NCBI GenBank assembly: GCA_022821965.1
Contig: JAJECN010000057.1
Coordinates: 124,001 to 188,000, forward strand
Source of the DNA: Candidatus Poribacteria bacterium
Lineage (GTDB): Bacteria; Poribacteria; WGA-4E; WGA-3G
DNA length: 64,000 bases
Direction of reading: 5' to 3'
Shown here: one piece after another, positions 60,678 to 64,000 of the stretch
How the letters are laid out: every line of letters starts with the position of its first letter
Numbering within the stretch: the first letter of the stretch is position 1
Notes under the pieces: model-generated
What the model saw: the letters and a program-made list of their open reading frames with translations, nothing else
Told to the model about the DNA's origin: nothing
Database searches by the model: none
Made by a program: the position numbers and the translations under genes

Positions 60678-62249
60678 TTACTGAACTTTGGACAATTTTT
60701 CAAAGGAAGCGATTGCTTGTGGCACTGCTTTTAGGACATCGCTTGCGATGAGTCCATGCATCCCTAACGCTTCAGCGGCAAGGTCTCCGGCTAATCCGTG
60801 TAGATAGACACCGAGTGCGGCTGCTCTTTTGCTTGCAATTCCTTGCGCTATCAACCCGGCGATGACACCTGTCAGGACATCGCCCATGCCCCCTGTTGCC
60901 ATGCCGGGATTGCCGGTGGAATTGATCCACACCTCCCCATTTGCGTCCGCGCTAACGGTAGGTGCCCCTTTAAATACAAGCGTTAAACTGTGTTCGCTTG
61001 CAAACTGCTGGGCGGTGTGGATCCTGTCCTTTTCTAATGTAGATACTGAGGCATCCGTTAACCGTGCCATCTCACCGGGATGTGGTGTGAGTACCGTCTC
61101 TCTGTCGAGTAATGAGAGGATGTTTCTATCTTGCGCGAGGGCGTTCAGTCCGTCCGCATCGATGACCATCCGTAAGCCGAGTTCCTGCTCCCGATTCTCG
61201 CGTATCAATTGATGAACAAATAAGACTGTTTCTGGATGTTGTGAAAGTCCGGGCCCAATTGCGAGAACAGATTTCGTTTTTTCGGCAAATTCGAGGATGG
61301 CTGAAGTCGCAGATACTGTTAGACTCCCCGCTTCCGTTTCTGGCAGCGGCAAGGTCATCACCTCCGGCAGAAGACCTTCTAAGATTGGGTTGAGATGTTT
61401 CGGTGTGGCGAGTGTTACCAATCCAGCCCCGGCACGTAAGGCAGCTTCGCTTGCGAGGGCGGCAGCACCTGTCATGCCTGTCGAGCCAGCGACGACAAGG
61501 ACGCGCCCATAACTTCCTTTGTGGGAGGCAGCAGGACGTGGCGGTACCCATTGTGATGCCTGTGTTGCTGTTGTCCAGTGGACCTTAATATTTTGTGCGT
61601 CTACAACCTGCTCTGGGAAGCCGATGTCAACCACTTCCAATTTGCCAGTGAGTTCAGCACCCGGATGCATCAGCAGTCCTCTTTTAGGCAAGCCTATCGT
61701 TACTGTTCGATCTGCCTGTACGCAAGTGCCTAATGGTTGTCCCGTATCCGCGTCCAAACCGGAGGGTAAATCAACAGAAAGAATAGGTGTAGGAAGGTGA
61801 TTGATAGCGTTGATTACAGCGACAATTGGATCACGCACGGCACCACGCAATCCTGTGCCAAAAATAGCATCTACCAAAAGTTCGCAACTCGCTATGCGAT
61901 TCAAAGAAGTTTCCCGATCCGTCAGGATTTCTTCAATTTGTAACCCCAGATTTTTTGCAATTTGGAGATTGATATGTGCCTCTCCTGTAAAACTTTCTTG
62001 CGGAGAGACCAGGAAGAGGTGCACATCACGTCCGATATGTGCGAGTTGGCGTGCGATAACAATTCCATCGCCACCGTTATTGCCTTTACCGGTAAGGATA
62101 CCAATCCGTTGGCACGTTGGATAATGCTGTTCAATCGCGCGGACGATGGCGTTCCCGGCAGTTTCCATAAGAACGATACCGGGAATGCCGATACCTTCAA
62201 TAGTGTCCTGATCTATCTGACGCATCTCCGCCGCGGTCACGACTTTCAT
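60678..62249 (-). CDS. nnr: Bifunctional NAD(P)HX epimerase / ADP-dependent NAD(P)HX dehydratase
   Basis: 523 residues. N-terminal YjeF_N epimerase domain (residues ~1-215) with TGKGNNGGDG; C-terminal kinase-like dehydratase domain (~235-515) with KGSYGRVLVVAGS and NPGMATGGMGDVLTG. It repairs hydrated NADH/NADPH in the cytoplasm. Start preceded by CGCAAGGA. Full length compared with the bacterial fused family. Confidence 0.95.
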   Translation of the reverse strand: MKVVTAAEMRQIDQDTIEGIGIPGIVLMETAGNAIVRAIEQHYPTCQRIGILTGKGNNGGDGIVIARQLAHIGRDVHLFLVSPQESFTGEAHINLQIAKNLGLQIEEILTDRETSLNRIASCELLVDAIFGTGLRGAVRDPIVAVINAINHLPTPILSVDLPSGLDADTGQPLGTCVQADRTVTIGLPKRGLLMHPGAELTGKLEVVDIGFPEQVVDAQNIKVHWTTATQASQWVPPRPAASHKGSYGRVLVVAGSTGMTGAAALASEAALRAGAGLVTLATPKHLNPILEGLLPEVMTLPLPETEAGSLTVSATSAILEFAEKTKSVLAIGPGLSQHPETVLFVHQLIRENREQELGLRMVIDADGLNALAQDRNILSLLDRETVLTPHPGEMARLTDASVSTLEKDRIHTAQQFASEHSLTLVFKGAPTVSADANGEVWINSTGNPGMATGGMGDVLTGVIAGLIAQGIASKRAAALGVYLHGLAGDLAAEALGMHGLIASDVLKAVPQAIASFEKLSKVQ

Positions 62250-62317
62250 GTTTTTTATCCTTGCGCCGAGCGGGAAACATGTCAGTAGTTGGTTCGCTCT
62301 GCTGCGCTTGCTTTCGG

Positions 62318-62402
62318 TTTTCAGTCATGCGTCGTGGCGTGGAAAACGTTTCTGACTGCTACATGATTAACTGACTACCGACCACCGATAACCGATAGCC
62401 AT
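62318..62402. repeat. Heptamer-type repeats
   Basis: GGTTTTCAGTCATGCGTCG, then CTGACTGCTACATGATTAAC, then ACCGACCACCGATAACCGAT: degenerate 7-bp units as at 17961 and 19601. Fills the gap between nnr and the hypothetical gene. Confidence 0.55.
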
Positions 62403-62405
62403 TTT

Positions 62406-62813
62406 TCAGGCAGTATCGCCCTGCAGTTTGTCAGCGAGCACTAACAAATGTGCTTCCATCTGTTGGGCTGCTTGTTCTAAGCTCCCTTGTTCTATCTGTA
62501 CCTCTTGAACCTTTTCGTCTTGATGGGTCTGGAGACAGAAGTTTAGATTTGTACGGAGATCGAACAGGCTCTGCTGAATGTGATCTTGAAATGAGCCTTC
62601 TGGGTACATCCACCTTCTGCCGCGTGTCTGCCGTAAATTAAAGTGACAATGTCCGTTATCGCCACCGAAACAGTCGAAGCGCATAATTTCATCGTCATGG
62701 ACGTATAAAGAAGCCGCAGGACCGCGTCCACCAGCGTCGTCGCGCCAGTATGCTTGTAGCCGAACATTATCTTGAACCGGATATTCAATTAGGTCGTGTT
62801 TTTCGTTCGCCAT
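62406..62813 (-). CDS. Hypothetical protein, 135 residues
   Basis: Strong ribosome site AAGGAGGT 7 bases before ATG 62813. Sequence features: AYWRDDAGGRGPAASLYVHD, FDCFGGDNGHCHFNLRQTRG, helical C-terminus. No signal peptide. It resembles small DUF proteins of uncultured bacteria but I cannot name the family; the Asp/His/Cys-rich middle might bind metal (speculative). Confidence 0.72.
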   Translation of the reverse strand: MANEKHDLIEYPVQDNVRLQAYWRDDAGGRGPAASLYVHDDEIMRFDCFGGDNGHCHFNLRQTRGRRWMYPEGSFQDHIQQSLFDLRTNLNFCLQTHQDEKVQEVQIEQGSLEQAAQQMEAHLLVLADKLQGDTA

Positions 62814-63192
62814 CTGTAGTACCTCCTTGGGTATTTCTGCGTGGTTAAAAGAACCGCGCCTACAGTACGGGTTAAAACAAATACATCTTGACTACCAACC
62901 AAACTTGCGGTAAAGTATAGCATCATTAAATACATGAGTCAACATCTAAATTATAGTAAACTTTGGACAATTTTAAGGACGATACACATTTCGCCCCTCT
63001 GGGGAAACCTGTGCCATGGGGGTCCGGTATTTCTATAAACATTTCGCCCCGCTGGAGCTGCGCTTTGGTGTATCCGAGTTTATTTTTCTACGAGTTGGGT
63101 TTGTGTGAGAAACTTTCAGAAAACCCAGAAATGTTTGCGAACCAGGCATGAACGCAACAGAAATTGTCCAAACTGTGGAAAAAGATTAAAAG
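62814..63192. other. Intergenic region with a MITE-like segment
   Basis: Mostly the inverted-repeat-bounded segment 62958-63174. No gene seen; the ribosome site of the sulfatase is weak (AAAAAGATTAAAAG). Confidence 0.55.
62958..63174. repeat. ~217-bp segment with inverted ends TTTGGACAATTT
   Basis: AAACTTTGGACAATTTT at the left and GAAATTGTCCAAACT at the right are inverted. Interior has ACATTTCGCCCC twice. The end motif recurs at 46896, 46928 and 60684. Confidence 0.5.
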
Positions 63193-64000
63193 ATGAGCAA
63201 TAAACCGCATGTGCTTCTAATTACAACGGATCATTTGCCAAATTCTCTATTGGGGGTTAGTGGGCATCCCACTATTCAAACGCCAACCTTAGATGCGCTT
63301 GCACGTAGCGGGACGCGCTTCACACGTGGCTACAGTGAGTGTCCAGTGTGTGCTCCGGCGCGAAAGACATTAATGACGGGTAGAGCACCGCGTTTCGACG
63401 AGAGTTTAAGTTTAGACGGTCTTCCGACACTTGCTCAAACATTTCGGGAGGCTGGTTATCAGGCTTATGCTGCTGGCAAGTTACATGTCTATCCCCAACG
63501 CAGTCGCATCGGATTTGACGATGTGATGTTAGCAGAAGAAGGTCGGATTCAGGATGGTTCGATAGATGACTACGAGTTGTTCCTTGGCGATAGAGGTTAT
63601 GCTGGTCAACAGTTCGCACATGGCATGTCCAATAATGACTATCTTAACAGACCGTGGCACCTTCCTGAGGACTGTCACCAGACAAACTGGACCACACAAC
63701 AGATGGTACGGATGATTAAAAGGCGGGACCCGACCCGTCCTGGATTTTGGTATCTTTCCTATTGTCATCCACATCCACCCTTGGCTCCACTTCAGTGTTA
63801 TTTGGATATGTACCGCGATATTAATGTAGATATGCCTTATTGTGGTGAATGGGCACAGGATACAGAAAAGTTGCCATTCACGCTAAAATTGATACAAGGA
63901 AAATACGCACATTTTACGGAGGATTTGATTCGATCGGCGCGCCAAGCGTTTTATGCGCTTTGCACACACATCGACCATCAGCTTCGTGTGGTTATCGGTA
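63193..64000 (+). CDS. Sulfatase (type I), 3' end beyond window
   Basis: 269 codons seen from ATG 63193. N-terminus PHVLLITTDHLPNSLLG gives the first metal-binding aspartate; CAPARKTLMTGRAPR contains the C-x-P-x-R signature whose Cys becomes formylglycine; AGKLHVYP and YLSYCHPHPPLAP fit the family. Cleaves sulfate esters, probably from sulfated glycans or other extracellular polymers. No signal peptide is obvious, so it may be cytoplasmic. Confidence 0.9.
   Translation, partial: MSNKPHVLLITTDHLPNSLLGVSGHPTIQTPTLDALARSGTRFTRGYSECPVCAPARKTLMTGRAPRFDESLSLDGLPTLAQTFREAGYQAYAAGKLHVYPQRSRIGFDDVMLAEEGRIQDGSIDDYELFLGDRGYAGQQFAHGMSNNDYLNRPWHLPEDCHQTNWTTQQMVRMIKRRDPTRPGFWYLSYCHPHPPLAPLQCYLDMYRDINVDMPYCGEWAQDTEKLPFTLKLIQGKYAHFTEDLIRSARQAFYALCTHIDHQLRVVIG

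Noticed and set aside
1-64000. tRNA or rRNA genes
   Set aside because: No cloverleaf with GGTTC-type T-loop and CCA end, and no rRNA-like stretch, was recognised by eye; a tRNA scan would settle it.

Overview
The window looks like a chromosomal segment of an uncultured, sponge- or marine-associated bacterium, most plausibly a member of Candidatus Poribacteria. I base this on gene style: secreted jelly-roll proteins ending in a KVATTWGDIK-type tail, selenoprotein-N-like genes, a bc-type cytochrome pair, mandelate-racemase/Gfo-Idh sugar genes, a sulfatase, and intergenic DNA packed with short palindromic repeats. The assignment is from recollection of such genomes, not a search. No tRNA, rRNA, CRISPR array or intact IS element was recognised.

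Layout. 1-7 kb is metabolic: a truncated amidohydrolase, a TPR lipoprotein, a DNA methyltransferase, a Rieske/cytochrome b operon, and a divergent Gfo/Idh-enolase-superfamily pair around a possible LacI-type operator. 7-28.4 kb (+ strand) is a secretion/surface block: an ECF sigma factor fused to an inactive M61-peptidase/PDZ module, TapB-like secreted proteins, a duplicated alpha/beta-hydrolase protein, two LamG proteins, a C-type-lectin protein, a TonB-dependent receptor and two pairs of ABC-2 permeases. 28.8-55.7 kb (- strand) continues the theme: an operon of ABC ATPase, coiled-coil/NEW3 membrane protein, TolC-like protein and ECF sigma factor; further permeases; and the selenoprotein operon. 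55.8-64 kb holds LamG/DUF1080-like proteins, a TlpA-like protein, an SDR, NAD(P)HX repair enzyme, small hypotheticals and the start of a sulfatase.

The two strongest observations are these. (1) Two genes (38423-40096 and 41906-43900) are each interrupted by one in-frame UGA after Cys. Reading UGA as selenocysteine gives full-length relatives of vertebrate selenoprotein N (SCUG motif). Both UGAs are followed 17 nt later by a 6-bp hairpin with a tetraloop that covaries between the copies, as expected of bacterial SECIS elements. Between them sits an ECF sigma factor carrying the same C-terminal domain as the selenoproteins. (2) Ten paralogous ABC-2 permease genes, mostly in A+B pairs each next to its own secreted protein, surround one single ATPase gene with an adaptor-like and a TolC-like partner.

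A recurring design appears at two loci: a sigma factor whose C-terminus is homologous to the secreted protein encoded beside it (TapB-like domain at 7-15 kb; the selenoprotein accessory domain at 38-44 kb). I infer that these sigma factors may be controlled by, or compete with, the export or state of those proteins. Pseudogene remnants, a nonsense codon in one permease and many tandem duplications show that the locus is evolving rapidly by duplication.
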